64,000 nt of DNA from Conus ventricosus (Eukaryota > Mollusca > Gastropoda > Neogastropoda > Conidae). This document shows positions 11,625 to 23,427 of the stretch, piece after piece. The DNA lies in the NCBI GenBank assembly GCA_018398815.1, contig CM031595.1, positions 140,232,212 to 140,296,211 on the forward strand. The letters are read 5' to 3'. The position numbers and the translations under genes were made by a program. The notes beneath the pieces are model-generated. The model did not search any database. It was not told where the DNA came from and worked only from the letters and a program-made list of their open reading frames with translations. Within the stretch, counting starts at the first letter, position 1; every line of letters begins with the position of its first letter.

Positions 11625-12780
11625 TTATCCGTTTTCAATACTAATTTTACTAAAGTTTTCAGATTTCAGTTTTTGCTTAATCCTGTGTTTTTCCCTGATC
11701 GTTTTCAATAACATCTTTTTCCCGCGCAAACATTCTTCAAATGAGTCTCTGTCTTTCATGTGAAATAGAACTACAGTCTTTAACTGTTCTCTAAAGTCTT
11801 TAAACCGAGTTATATTTCTGGCATAAAATCCACACACTTATTCCGCATGTCTTCCACTGAAAGTTTTGTTCGACAAAGTGTTTCTCTTTTTACTATGTCT
11901 CTTTCTGCCAACAGTCATCTATAATAATAGTGTCTGCTTTTCCATCACAGTCTATAAAACTGTTCTAGACACTAAACTCAGTTTATTGCTAGGATTAACT
12001 AAAAATATGTTTATATCAGTCCATATAAACCTTCTATATGATATGCTTTGTTCCATTTAAGTGTTGGCAGAAAACCACAATATGATTAAATTATAACGAT
12101 AAACTGTTTGTATAGGTCGAGGACAATTTTGTTTTTCCAAAACCAGTCTGTCCACAAATCAATGAACAATGAGGGTTTTTGTCATAAAGTTTAATGCTCC
12201 ATAGTTTTATAACTAGAATTTAATCAAATCCAGTTATTGTTTTTATCATGCTCTCTGTCAAAACTTGTTCAGTATTTTAAAATCCTATAAGGCCTAAATG
12301 TGTAAGATTAATCCAATTCAGTGCCTGTAAGATTGTTTCTATTTAGACTAATATTGATTTTGTTGCTTGTTGTTATGGACCTTAATATCCTCACCATTGT
12401 GAAGAATGACAACAGTAACTTTAAGACTGTCAACGTCTAAGTTTTGCCAGCTAATTAGAATTCCTTTAAAAAGGACTCACTAACGCCCACAACCCCATCC
12501 CTCTCCTTATCTTTTAAGACAGAAATTTCAAATATTATGTGAACGCGTCCCCTAATTTCTTTTGGGCGGCATGAACTGTAATTTTGTAGAAGCATCTTTT
12601 AAAACCGCTTCTCTTCTGTGGAGGATGTACTGTTTTTTTCCCATACGGCTTTATTTAAATCTCTTTCCGACTATTGTCATCTGGCATAAGACTTACATGT
12701 AAAGGGCCAGAGTTGAATGCTTTTCTGAAACTTTTTTGACGGTTTAAAATATGAAAATGGGCTTATGAATTCAAATTTTA
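11625..12780 (-). pseudogene. Broken reading frames, left end of the element, function unknown
   Basis: An open frame at 11,625-11,837 (-, 70 codons, lysine/arginine-rich, with FREQLKTVVLFHMKDRDSFE) and further - strand pieces up to about 12,780 look coding but are split by stops and shifts. They lie downstream of the minor-capsid candidate on the same strand and probably represent one or two decayed genes of the element. I do not recognise the products. Confidence 0.3.
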
Positions 12781-12859
12781 GGTCCCATTCTAAATATGGT
12801 TCTAAGTGCCATTTGAGGTCAGGTTTTTGAATTTATTTATATTCATACTGACCAACATT

Positions 12860-14050
12860 TATTTGCTTCTAGATTGCGCAGCTGTTCTAGTTTAGGAAAC
12901 TTTTGTTGTCGCCAACCTCTTTGGTTTTATAATCACCTCTTTAGTGTACTCAAAACCATACAAAGCGCCTATCTCACCATTCTGTTCAAAGTCCGCAACG
13001 TCTGCAAGGTCTTTTAATTCTAAAGTTATACACCTTACAGGCGCTAATGTAACCTCCTGGTTTTCGGGCCCCCACGCGACTTTATTTTTTAGTAACGCAT
13101 TATTTTATTTCCAAAAAATGTGCAGGTTATCACATTTTACAACTTTTCCCGTTTTGTCTTTGATCTTTATATTAAATGATCCGACCCTCCCACAAACTAA
13201 ATCCTTTAAACTGTAAATTGGGGAAATTTGTATAATTTCATAATCGCAATATGCAGCTTTCCCTGTTGGAAGAGCTCTTAAAACAGTTGAGGGCCTTCCG
13301 TCATATAAGTTTTCATCAGTGCTCAGCTCATCCAAATGAACATAGAGTAATGAATGTAATGCAAGATCGAGCGGACTTTCCCCCTCATAAGTAGTTTTGG
13401 TTGGTGTAACTTAAATCTATAATTGTTAGCTGTAAAGCCTAACAATTTTACCCTAGCTCTTTATCAAAATAGTAACCTCCTTCTTCTTCAGGCTTGAATT
13501 TTAAACATTGTTTTTAGATTTGCATTGTTAAGTTTGAGAGTAATGTCAAAGTTACTCATTGCTTTTTTTAGTGGCAAAACCCGTAATAACCATCAGGTAT
13601 TTTTTAACTCGCTAACTTTTTTCCCCTGTTTTGTCAACTTTTGAACCTTATTATTCTCCTTGGCTTCGCTTATTTTAAACCATACGACTTTGTAGAATAT
13701 TCATGAAGTGAAAACCTTTTTTGGGCTCCGCATTCGTTATAAATAGCATGTTCTAAAAACGAAGGACGGTCTTGGGTTGTTATTGTTACAAACATTTTTT
13801 GAACGAAATAAAATGAGTGCATTCAAATATACTGAGGGCAAAATATTCTGTTGGGCCGCACAAACAATCTTAAAAATATAGCAACTGATACTCTTGACAT
13901 TGCTGTGACCCAGACGCCTCTTTTCATAAAAAGGTGAGTACTCCTTTAAAGCAGATATCTTAAACCCCCCTATTGAAAACGAGCACATCCAGAAAGCGTG
14001 GTTTAGTCATCCGATGCAGTTTTTTTCTAAACCAGTTAAACTTTGCTGTG
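12860..14050 (-). pseudogene. Candidate minor capsid (penton-like) protein of the element, frame-broken
   Basis: The clearest part is the - strand frame 13,335-13,105. It has MDELSTDENLYDGRPSTVLR followed by a beta-rich stretch ending VGSFNIKIKDKTGKVVKCDN. A shifted frame continues to about 12,860 (LKDLADVADFEQNGEIGALY). Upstream fragments near 13,490-13,430 and 13,740-14,050 (FRKKLHRMTKPRFLDVLVF) fit the same gene or its neighbour. Polinton-class minor capsid proteins are jelly-roll proteins with a conserved C-terminal 'lipid/partner-relevant' beta sheet of this appearance, and the gene sits beside the ATPase candidate. That is inference: no catalytic motif exists to confirm it. At least four indels or stops break the frame. 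Confidence 0.35.
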
Positions 14051-14129
14051 TTTGTGCAACAACTGGGTGGGAGTGGCGTATGCTGATCATTTAAATCCCC
14101 ATGATCCTTTGGTGAGGTCAGTGTACAGA

Positions 14130-14950
14130 TTTCATTTCTATTACACCTTCAGACGTTTTTTGACTGAACTGCGAGCGCCTTGCCAAATGCAAACCTTTTA
14201 AATTTCCACTTAGCAACATAATAGACATGAAGGCTTTTGAAAGGATTTGTAACGAATTCAATATTAACATCAAGACAGGCTTTAGACAAAAGTTGGATCA
14301 AAATTTCATGGCCTAGGCGACCTTTATTTTCGGGGCACGCACAGAAAGTATACTATGACGGGCATCCTCCTTTCAAAACTTTCTTTTCAGGCAAAACTGT
14401 TCAGCCCGGTCCCTACAGCAAGAGCATAAAACAGCATGGACAACATTTATCTTAGACACTTCTAAGGCCCTAACTAGAGGGGAATAGAACGAATAAACAC
14501 TCTATTCGCACTTACGTTTGGTGTTTTGCTAGTTTCCACAAGCAAGGCAAGATCAAGCATAACTGATCCTTCACTGGCTTTGACGCCAAAAACAATACTT
14601 AGCAAATTTAGAGGACCCCATTAATTCTACAGTTGATTTACCTTCAAGTATTAAAGGTACCAACATGTTTTACAATACGCAAATCGAAAGTAGACTTGCC
14701 TGTTGGCACTGGTTTATAACATGCTGCCTTCCTACCTCAGACTCCAGGTAGGAATAATAAAAAACTATAATTATGAAATTCTTAAATAGCAGGCAATGAA
14801 CAGAAGGATGGGGGAAAACGACATAAATTCTGAGCCATAATATTACAAACAATAAAAGAACACCCAAATTAATCATCCCAATCCCGAAGTTTCAAACCCA
14901 AAAGTCAAATTAAAGATCGGCAAAGCTCGCGGGACTTGTTCGCGATGACC
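14130..14950 (-). pseudogene. Candidate DNA-packaging ATPase (FtsK/A32-like), frame-broken
   Basis: The - strand carries a P-loop-like segment, KPVPTGKSTFDLRIVKH, at 14,716-14,666. In the proper place downstream, a Walker-B-like hydrophobic segment with acidic residue followed by a conserved-looking tail (LMLDLALLVETSKTPN) lies at 14,566-14,520. Further down, CPENKGRLGHEILIQLLSKA and FVTNPFKSLHVYYVAKWK (about 14,330-14,180) resemble the C-terminal part of such ATPases. The P-loop has V in place of the usual first glycine-threonine positions, which may be sequence error or decay. Virion packaging ATPases are core genes of the Polinton class, and the position between capsid candidates supports the call. 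Several shifts interrupt the gene. Confidence 0.4.
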
Positions 14951-15189
14951 ATAAATTTTAAAGACAGCGTTGTTCTTGGATACTGGCCTAGGATTACTTG
15001 GTCTTTATCTTACTAAATATTACACCAACTATTAAGAGAACTAATGTCCTAAGTCTCGGTCCTAAAGCCACTCTTTGCTTGAGTAGACAAAAGCCAGCTG
15101 ACAATACTCCCCAATATTCCTGGTAAAGCGTCTATAGCTTTACAGCTAATTTTTTAATAAATTCCAAGAGACAGCTGTTTTTTTTATCC

Positions 15190-15690
15190 CATGATTTTTT
15201 TCGGGTTTTGGAGGGAGGGCGGCGGAGGCATGAACTTTGCTCTCCACCAAACCGCCTGTTAATAGCCATCACAAGTGTACTTATTGCAAACCCTTTAAGG
15301 GCCGTTATAACGCTTGCTAATGTGCTCCATGCTTTTTCAAAACCTCGTTCGTTTTCCCGTTCTGCTATGTTGTGTCTTCATTAAATTTTTTCGATAGTTT
15401 TCTTATTCCTATTCACTTGAGTTCGTAATTGGTCCCGGTTAGTAGTCGTCACTTCTAGTTCTTGTTTTATCTTTCTGTTTAAGATTCTTTTATTTCTTTG
15501 TCTTATTCTTTCTTTAATTTCAGGGCCCTAAGTTGGGCGTCATCACCTCAACGAGTTTTTCTTTTCTCTTTTTATATGCCATCTTTCACCTAGTTTGCTA
15601 AATTGTTTGTTAATTCGCCTCTGATCTTTAATCTGATCAAGGGCCTCTATTTCTCGCATGGTAGCGGCGGGTCGTTATAGTCTTTAACGG
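15190..15690 (-). pseudogene. Coiled-coil, basic protein of the element, frame-broken
   Basis: Reading leftward from about 15,660, the frames give MREIEALDQIKDQRRINKQF, then a long heptad-like K/R/E/N-rich stretch (EIKERIRQRNKRILNRKIKQ), and after a shift a C-terminal hydrophobic segment (STLASVITALKGFAISTLVM). Coiled-coil proteins of unknown role recur in Polinton-class elements. The hydrophobic tail suggests a membrane or virion-surface protein, but no family is recognised. At least three frame breaks are visible. Confidence 0.4.
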
Positions 15691-15699
15691 CGTTTCTTC

Positions 15700-16030
15700 T
15701 GAAAAACTGGATTCTGCTTCTATTACATTTATTAACCCCCCTGCTAATGATTAAAATTCTTTAGTTCCTGTTTTGCATTTGGTTATCTGTTGGAGTTCTT
15801 GCAGTGTGTTTTGAATTTTAGCAACTGCTCCCTATCTAATTTGGCTAACAAGACCAAAGGGCGATTTTGATCTTTACACTAAGTCTTTGAAAATTGTACT
15901 CTTCAAAAAACTTTGATGGGTCTGGTTTAGTTGTAAGCCAAACAGATTCCCTTGATCGCTCTTTACAAACAAAAGACCATCTTCTAATTCAAAAAATTTG
16001 GTCTAAAAATCGGAGGTTCTTGACCTAAAC
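15700..16030 (-). pseudogene. Small unknown protein of the element, frame-broken
   Basis: On the - strand, SFVCKERSREFVWLTTKPDP followed by SKFFEEYNFQRLSVKIKIAL reads well before a shift into glycine/isoleucine-rich sequence near 15,760. It would be the first gene of the leftward block, starting opposite the capsid gene across the divergent region at 16,030-16,197. Function unknown. Confidence 0.35.
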
Positions 16031-16197
16031 TTTGTAAAATGCTCCACCGTACTTCTGTAATTCACGTCGCTTGAGAGCGCTGAGCGATCCCCGTGTCAAA
16101 GGTCATTTCCCTATCGCTCCAGGGTCAAAAACATCAAAACTTCTTCATCTCAATTCCTGCCAGTTTAATAATTACTTTTTATTTTGTTTATAAAAAA
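16031..16197. promoter_or_regulatory. Divergent intergenic region with a DR1-like motif
   Basis: It separates the leftward gene block from the rightward capsid gene. At 16,094-16,105 it has TGTCAAAGGTCA, a nuclear-receptor DR1-like direct repeat of two half sites with one spacer. The same core appears twice at 25.72-25.78 kb. A promoter role is inferred from gene orientation. Confidence 0.35.
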
Positions 16198-17450
16198 ATG
16201 GCACAAGCATATGCCGATTTTGGGCCCCCGTTAGAAAGCTGAAGAACCCCTTGGCGTGCAGGGAATAAACGATTTTACTGTTCCAAAAATCACTACTATT
16301 GATGCAGATCAAATCTTACGTTAGTTTCCAGACCTAGAGCGATGTTTGATCGTGCCAGCTCTGCACGGCTCCTTTAAAAAATAGAACTAGTTTCAAACAG
16401 AAAACCAGAAAATTGTCCCAATTTGGACGGCAATCGTTAAGAAAATTTCTGTAAACCCTTGAGGGGCAAGAAGTATTTTCTTTAAACAATGCAGACAAAA
16501 TTTTTAACCTATTCTGATCTAGGGGCTACCGCGAATGAAAGGGAAGATCTTGCGTTTCCCAAAGGAATCGGCAATGAAGAAGCACTAAAACTTAAAATAG
16601 GCGCCGAACTCGCCTCAGGTGCTAAAAGCAGCAAAAAGGCTTTAGCTGCAAGTTATGCGTATGGTAATCGCTTTTCCATTCCCCTAGATTTTGAGTTTTT
16701 TAAAAGGCATGCCCCATACTTTCAAGGAGCATTAAAAGACAAATTGTCATATGAACTAACTTTTAATGAATACAAACGTGTTATCAAATCAACAGACACC
16801 GAAGCAAAGTACAGCATTTCTGACTTTCTCGTTAGAGTTTGACGTTGTTGCAACCCCGATTTAGCAAAGCTGATTGGAATCAAATAAAGTCCCAACTACA
16901 TATATATTACGAAAACGTGCGTCATCATACAACATATCCTGAAGCAGGGCAGACACTATATGGAATTTTAGTTTTAGGTCTCAGCAAGATCGCTTAAAGG
17001 TATTTTATTGCTGTGTGAAGATGAAGAACCTTTCAAAAGAGGAAGTTGAAAAGTTTTTTAACCCAAAAATAACGAAAGTACAATGTTCGTTTTGAGGGCA
17101 GTCCTAACCAAATCTATGCTAGCGGACTTAGACCTTACATCATTTTGACGAAATAAGAAAATTTTTTGGGGGTGGGGGGGGTAGAATTTCCAACAGCAGA
17201 CCTTGCGGCTAAAGATCTACACCTTCACAGTGTAAGACTTGATGTTTTATTTAACAACAAAATACGGTTTATGGATTGACCTAAGGTCAACGGAGGATAA
17301 TCAGTTACATGAAGCGGGGAACTGTGAGAGACGTAATAAACATTCAAATTGATAAAGAAGAAGAAGGGCCGATAAAACCGCTTAATGTACATTTGTTTTT
17401 AATATAGATGCGCGCTGACTATTAAAGGTAGCAGATTAAAAGATGTACTA
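16198..17450 (+). pseudogene. Candidate major capsid protein of the element, frame-broken
   Basis: An ATG at 16,198 starts a readable N terminus that shifts. The longest intact piece is 16,489-16,842, with FSIPLDFEFFKRHAPYFQGA and LSYELTFNEYKRVI. Further pieces follow in other frames: LKGILLLCEDEEPF near 16,995-17,040, EKFFNPKITKVQ and EGSPNQIYASGLRPY near 17,050-17,140, DLAAKDLHLHSVRLD near 17,205-17,240, and a C terminus near 17,385-17,450 (PLNVHLFLI). The arrangement (beta-strand-rich, about 400 residues, next to PolB and opposite the ATPase and minor-capsid candidates) matches the double-jelly-roll major capsid gene of Polinton/adintovirus elements as I know that family. Assignment is by resemblance and context, not by a catalytic motif. 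About eight indels and two stops break it. Confidence 0.5.
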
Positions 17451-17480
17451 TACTAAATTTTTTTTTTATTTTATAAAAGG

Positions 17481-18091
17481 CATGTCTGTTCGGGTTTTTC
17501 CAAATGTGCCTACAGCGCCGCCAAAAGAAGGGGATAGCAGGCAATTCTGCTGTTATAAAAACCCCTGAAGTAAAAACCTTCAGATTAACCAAACATTACG
17601 CAAATGCAGCAAGTATTAGAGAAAGGGACCTTTCAAAATACAGCAAAACCCAAACGAAGGTATTCTGCTGCCTTTAATGCTGTTACATATGTTAATACTG
17701 GGCATCGACTATAAGTGTCTTATCAGCAGGAACGAGTGTAGGTCTCTTAGAAAACAGGCGTAGGTGCACCCGCAGTTTTTACCTCTAGGCGGTTTTGTTT
17801 TTAGCTCTTGGCCTGTGTTCATTAGCTGTGGGTGCTGCTGGAAAAAAAATTAAAAACTAAATCCAAAGCACACAGCTATGGTTCAACTAATAACGGCTAA
17901 ACTTAGTTCGTTTAAACTGACAATAAATAAAGCGCTAGCTGACTCAAACATCACGGATGAAGATTTTAATCGTTACGGGCCGTTTTTTGATGACTACAAA
18001 AGACAAAGTTTGATCTTCAAAGAAAGGCAAGGACAAGTTTTTCTCAACAGCCAGACGCCGAGGCAGATAAAAAAGGAATGCTTAAAAAAGT
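17481..18091 (+). pseudogene. Small membrane protein(s) of the element, frame-broken
   Basis: ATG 17,481 starts MSVRVFPNVPTAPP. After shifts, a strongly hydrophobic segment follows (about 17,700-17,850: VLSAGTSVGLLE..., FLALGLCSLAVGAAGKK). Then an open frame at 17,878-18,091 (KALADSNITDEDFNRYGPFF) ends in a lysine-rich tail. It sits directly between the capsid and polymerase genes on the same strand. A virion membrane role is plausible but not shown. The last frame may be a separate small gene. Confidence 0.35.
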
Positions 18092-18254
18092 AAACGAAAC
18101 ATTAAACTCTGTTCTAAACAGCTCACATTAACAATGCCAAGGGCGTTTATACTTTAGTTTATGAGTCCAAGCCGCAAAAAGACCGTTGATACTGGTTCTG
18201 ATTTAAGTATTTTTTTTTAATTTAAATAAAATTTGAGTTAGAAAAGAGACTCAA

Positions 18255-21200
18255 CATGGCTAAGATATATGAAGGACAAGACAATTTTTTGAAGAAATTT
18301 GCAAGAAAATTTGTCAAGAGCACTGAATGATATTGATTTAGAAGTCATTGATCCAGCAAGCGTTACGGGCAAGTGTTGGCATGCTATTTCTCAAGTCCCA
18401 AGAAAAACTAACAATAGACCCCCCCATTTTAAGTAATGTTAGCTGTTTTAATTGACTATGTAACAATAAATGAAGAAAATCTAGAAGTCTGGGTCTCAAC
18501 TAAACAGCAGACTATTCTTTCCTCTAATGACTTAACGTCTGGTTGGGCAAGACGAATGCTTGCACAGTTTGACGCTGGGTGTGAAGAAGCCAAAATGAGA
18601 GGCTCTGGGTTTGGTCAGAGGGCGAAGTCCTAGAGATCAGATTAAAACAGTCTAAGTATTGACCGATTGTGGCAAGTTCACATTCCACTACCTCCAGCAT
18701 TAGTCGCAAAAAAAGCAGTTTTTAAACATAAAGAATAACAGACAACAAATGTTTTATGTGGTGTGTTCTTGCAAGGCTGCATTACGCCCGCAAGAACGCA
18801 GAGAGAGTGTCTAACTATCGCCCTTACATCAATGATCTTAACTTTAGTGGAATATCCTTTCCCGTTAGCGTGGGTTCCATTGATCTGTTTGAAGAACAAA
18901 ACAAACCATAACTGTTAATGTTTACACATGGGATGAGGAAACAGATTTGGTGCCAATTAAAGTGTCCAGAACAGTCCAACGATTGGCGAACCAGACAAAA
19001 ATCATGTTGACTTTCTACTAATGTTTTCACCAGGGGGCTGCCACATTACACATTGATACGAACAATGAGTAAACTAATGCAGCATACTTCAAAAGATGGG
19101 CACAAACAAGAATTTTGCAGAAAATTGTTTAAAAGAATGCCATCTGTTCAAGCCGCAAGCGAACATAAGAAACATTGTTCGGCCCAGTTGACTGTAATAC
19201 AGAACTAATTACGCCCCCAGAAGGCAGTAAAGTTTTGTTTTAAGAACTGGAAAAAGGATGCAAACAAGTCCATACGTAGTTTTACGCAGACTTCGAGGCT
19301 TATTGTTCCTTATGAAGGGCCAGCACCGCAAAAACTTCGAAAAACAGTCTTAAAAGGTAATCATCAGATTTGTTCATTTGCCTTCATTATTGTTTAGGTC
19401 GGATGGCGCTCATTCAGCACCAGAATTATTAGAGGACCAGATGCTGCAGAAACATTCTTAAAACGCATGCAGCAAGTGCGTAATGAATGTTCTAATAATC
19501 TGAATTTATCTGAAATCATAATGACTCCTGAAGTCAACAACAGTAAAGACTCAGCAACTCACTGTTGATTTGTGGTTTAGGCCTCTCATCAGACGCAGCG
19601 AATCCAACAGTAAGAGACCATGATCACATTAGCGGAAAGTTCAGAGGAGCTGCGCATAACAAATGCAATCTTCCCAAATAAAGTTTGAACCAAAGACAGG
19701 AAGCTGCCCATCTCTTTCATAACTTGCGAGGTTACGACTCTCATCTTATATTGCAAGCAGTAACCAGCGCCTTCAGGGTAGCATGCATTGCACAGTCATC
19801 AGAAAAGTACATGTGTTTCACTTTAAATAACATGTCTTTCTACGACTCTATGCAACACATGATGGGCTCAATTTGAGGCCTGGCTATGTCCTTAAAGTCC
19901 TGCCCAATAACGGAAAAATATTTTGACTCAACTCTCGTTAGAAAGGGTGTTTACCCTTATGAGTACATGAACAGTTGGGAAAGGTTTGATGAAGACTCAC
20001 TTCCGCCTAAAGGCGCGTTCTTTTCTAGTCTTAGAGGAAAGGACATCAGTGATTCTGATTACCAGCAAGCTCAAGATGCGTGGCAGAAGTTAGATTGTAA
20101 AACGATGGGAGACTATCATGACTCCTATTTAATGGCAGATGTATGTTTGTTGGCGGACGTCTTTGAAAATTATAGAAAGACCTGCATGAAACATTACAGT
20201 TTGGATCCTGCGCATTATTTTCTGCACCTGGGATGAGCTGGGACGCTTTCTTAAAGTTTACTGGAGTACAGATTGATTTATTGTCTGACCTACCAATGAT
20301 ACAGATGATTGAAACGGATTGCGGGGAGGAATTAGTATGGCGTCGCATCATTACTGTAAAGCAAAACAACAAATACTTGGATCATTATGATCCGAGTAAA
20401 AGGTTAACTATCTCATGTATTTAGATGCAAACAATCTGTATGGATGGGCAATGGGGGCAATCGCTTCCATTTTCGGCAACTTAAAATGAAAACATACGAC
20501 GATCTGAAAATATTCAAGGGGTATTAAAGTGGTTGAGCCCGTTTGATGCCGGGTCAACGCGTGGCTTCATTCTAGAAGTTGACTTAGAATAAACCTCATG
20601 AACTCCATGACCTGCATAATGACTATCCATTTGCAGCAAAAGTCTAAAGATGGACCCAAGGAGCCGCCTAAACTTGTGCCTAATCTTCGCGGCAAAAAAA
20701 ATTATGTCTGTCATTACAGACTTCTACAATTTTATTTAAGACATGGGCTGAAGTTGACAGCAGTTCATCGCATAATTGCTTTTGATCAAAACAGTTCATG
20801 AAACCATACATCATGAAGAAAAACTGATCTCAGAACCAAATCCACAGATGCTTCAGAAAAAGACTTTTTCAAGCTGATGAACAACAGCTGTTTTGGAAAG
20901 ACGGGGAATCCGCACAAGCGTAAAGATGTCAATTGGTCACCAAAGAGAACGAAGCAATTAAGCTAACTTCAAAACCTAATTATCGGACTTTAGAAGATTT
21001 CATGTCACCTTTTTGGCATAATGGGTGAAAAAAAAAAAGTCAAATTGGACAAACCTGTTTTTATCGGGTTTACTGTTTTAGAATTATCAAAGCTTTTGAT
21101 GTTAGAATTTCTTTATGACTACTTTTAAGGGCCCCCGTATCCTGAGTCCAGAGTACTTTACACAGATACAGATAGTTTTGTTATAGATATTCCTACTGAA

Positions 21201-21653
21201 GACATCTATAAAGACATGGAAATCGAAGTGGCTAAAGGAAAACGAGTGGATGGTACGACACGTCCGATTTCCCTAAAGATTCGCCTTTGCATTCAATTAC
21301 TAACAAAAAGGTTTTAGGAAAGATGAAGGATGAATTTCTGGAAAGGTAATCAAGGAGTATGTGGGGTTAAGGTCAAAAATGTACAGTATTTCGAGCCCGG
21401 AGAAAATCAAATTTAAAAAAGCAAAGGGAATATCTCGCAGCGTTGTGCAGTCAAACATATCACATGAAAACTACAAAGAAGCCTTGTTTGGCAATAAGGG
21501 CTTTTCATCATGACAACGTAAAACTGCGAAACTAATCTACATGAGATCAACACAACAGTTGTAACAAAGAAGTCATTAGATAGAACAAACACAAAACGGG
21601 TGTTTGTTAATCCAGAGTTTTCATATGCAATCGGGCACTGGAGAACCGCATAA
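18255..21653 (+). pseudogene. Protein-primed family B DNA polymerase (PolB) of the element, frame-broken
   Basis: All expected blocks occur in order across changing frames. Exo I YADFEA is at 19,283-19,300. A zinc/HNH-like block with VRDHDHISGKFRGAAHNKC is at 19,610-19,666. Exo II NLRGYDSHLI is at 19,721-19,750. Exo III YLMADVCLLADV is at 20,126-20,161. Polymerase motif A YLDANNLYGWAM is at 20,418-20,453, motif B KLMNNSCFGKT at 20,871-20,903 and motif C YTDTDS at 21,159-21,176. ATG 18,255 (MAKIYEGQDNFLKK) is the probable start and the end is near IGHWRTA at 21,653. About 1,100 codons is usual for Polinton-class PolB, which replicates linear element DNA from a protein primer. More than a dozen indels split the gene, yet every catalytic carboxylate is present, suggesting recent decay or sequencing error. 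Confidence 0.9.
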
Positions 21654-21989
21654 ACAGGGGGGGTTATATTTTTCATCAACTTTTGTTATAAGAAACAATC
21701 ATAGCTTCATCCAATTCATTTAAATCTTTTCTCATGTTTGCTTGACGGTTCGAATTTTTTTATTATTTCAGATATTCTTTTTCCCAATTTGGGGGGTTTT
21801 AGTTGTAGGTGATCTGGATGATTTAGCATGCATTGATTAATCCCCGAAAATGTTTTTCCCTTTAAAAGCATTAACACGCATGAAAGATTCCCGTATCATT
21901 TTCAAGGTCTCTTCCTTTACCATTCTTGTTTTGTTCTGCACTTCCTTCTGAGCTTCCATTTTAAACTCAAATATATTTACGTAAATTAA
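21654..21989. other. Convergent gap between polymerase and integrase genes
   Basis: The + strand polymerase and - strand integrase point at each other here. A few readable - strand codons (near 21,840-21,960, FKMEAQKEVQNKNGKG) may be a small gene or read-through. Nothing else is recognised. Confidence 0.3.
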
Positions 21990-22961
21990 TTAAAGCGGAA
22001 CTGTGTCTGGCGGAATTATCGCAGTTCTTCTTTCACAAAAGATCTTTGAGGAGCTGGTTGTTTTTGTTGTGTCAGTTTCTCGTAAATAATAAAAGGGCGG
22101 ATTCATCTTTACAAATTTTTTTTATTTCATACGGGTCAACACTCCAAACTGGATCGGTTGCCCTGAGCGAGTGTCCCCTTCCGCTTCTTTCCCCGGGAAA
22201 TAAAGGTACCTTACTTTCAAACCAAACGGTAATAGTTTGCTGGGTTTTACTGGAGTCTTCAGCAACATTTATTGTTTTTCCTTTTGATTCTTGTACTGGT
22301 TTTAGCCCTTTAAAATTCTTCATTATTCATTGCGCGCAAAACTGAGGGCAGTCTTCTAACCCATTCTGTGTTGCGAGAATTGCAATAAGCTCTCTTTGAT
22401 ACTGGTAGGAGAAAAGTCTTTCAGCTAACTGTTTGTTAAAGTTTTCAACTAAAGCCTTGATCTGTGAACTCCCGGAATGCCTCTTTTAATGGTAACTCTA
22501 TGGGTTTTTAAACAATAATTGATTCAAATTGCCCTTTAAAATTCTTTTCCATCATGACTTGAATCATGCGAGGATTAAGTTTTAAAAGGGCTCTTTTGGT
22601 ATATCAGTTGTATAGCGACAGCAACAGCAGAGGCACTCTTTTGTGGGTTTAAAGGTTCCGCATCTTTGTATCTTGAAGCTATGTCAATGACTGTAAGTGC
22701 GTACTTAAAACTTTTTCGTCTAATCCTATCAGAGGGTAAATATAGAAGATCCATTTGATGGTGTCGTTTGGAGTTGTGTTCACAAAGTGCGGTCTCTGTA
22801 TTCGCTAGGGGCAGGTAAATTTAAAATTTGCCAAAATCGCTTGTTTAGATAACCATTCTTTTGCTGTTTGTTCACTGACTCCAGCTGCCCTTGGGCTTTG
22901 CTTGTATTGCTGTGATACCCCTTTCCCAAAATCCTTTGGGTGAATAATAGATTTTGTTCAT
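21990..22961 (-). pseudogene. Retroviral-type DDE integrase of the element, frame-broken
   Basis: The - strand start MNKIYYSPKGFWERG is at 22,961, followed by a helix-turn-helix-like segment (AAGVSEQTAKEWLSKQA, about 22,895-22,845). The catalytic core has its first Asp in HQMDLLYLP (about 22,767-22,740), a conserved VIDIASRYKDAEPL (about 22,695-22,650), its second Asp in DGKEF (22,553-22,539) and its Glu in VENFNKQLAERLF (about 22,462-22,424). The C terminus is an SH3-like tail (RATDPVWSVDPYEIKKI, about 22,180-22,120; RSFVKEELR) ending at the stop 21,990-21,992. This is the rve integrase that inserts Polinton-class elements into host DNA. About 320 codons is a normal length. At least five indels interrupt it, but all three acidic residues remain. 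It is distinct from bacterial tyrosine or serine integrases. Confidence 0.85.
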
Positions 22962-23065
22962 TTTTTATTCAGCCAATATTATCGCAACAAATAACATCGA
23001 CAGTCATACCAACGACAATAAACCCGATTTCTTGCATCTTTTGTTTTTCTGATGGTTGATAAAAG

Positions 23066-23378
23066 TCACTGAATTTTGGTGGGGGCAATGTCTGGACTGG
23101 TTTGCCTGTTACTAATAATAAATTCTTTTATTGCTTGGTCAAAATTTTTTAAATGTGTAAGCTGCATGCCCCTGTTCTTTCAGGGTGTCATTAATAAAAT
23201 CTAACTTTCTCAAGTCTCTGCCTTTCATAGGCGTCTTGTGCAGCTGCTAGTTGCTCCATAGCTTTGTTATGCTTTTTCTCTCGCCGTCATCCCGCAGTTT
23301 ACTAAATGCAAAATTACTGCCGCTAAAAGCAAGCGCATTCACCACAGCGCCGCCTATCATTATTGCGAGTGAAGCCAT
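23066..23378 (-). pseudogene. Small membrane-anchored coiled-coil protein of the element
   Basis: From ATG at 23,378 the frame reads MASLAIMIGGAVVNALAFSG, a hydrophobic N terminus, then NFAFSKLRDDGERK. After shifts come LRKLDFINDTLKEQGHAA and a C terminus DQAIKEFIISNRQTSPD ending at the stop 23,066-23,068. About 104 residues. It lies just upstream of the integrase on the same strand, about 105 bp away, so the two may be co-transcribed. Function unknown; small membrane proteins of this kind are common in the class. Confidence 0.5.
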
Positions 23379-23427
23379 TTTTTATAAATGTATTTTTTTT
23401 TCTTACAAAAATTTATATTTTCTGGAA

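Noticed and set aside
16489..16842. Treating the 117-codon frame as a complete small gene
   Set aside because: Readable homologous-looking sequence continues on both sides in other frames, so it is one piece of a longer broken gene.
21745..21760. GGTTCGAATTT resembling a tRNA B box
   Set aside because: No A box or cloverleaf could be arranged around it; it lies between element genes.
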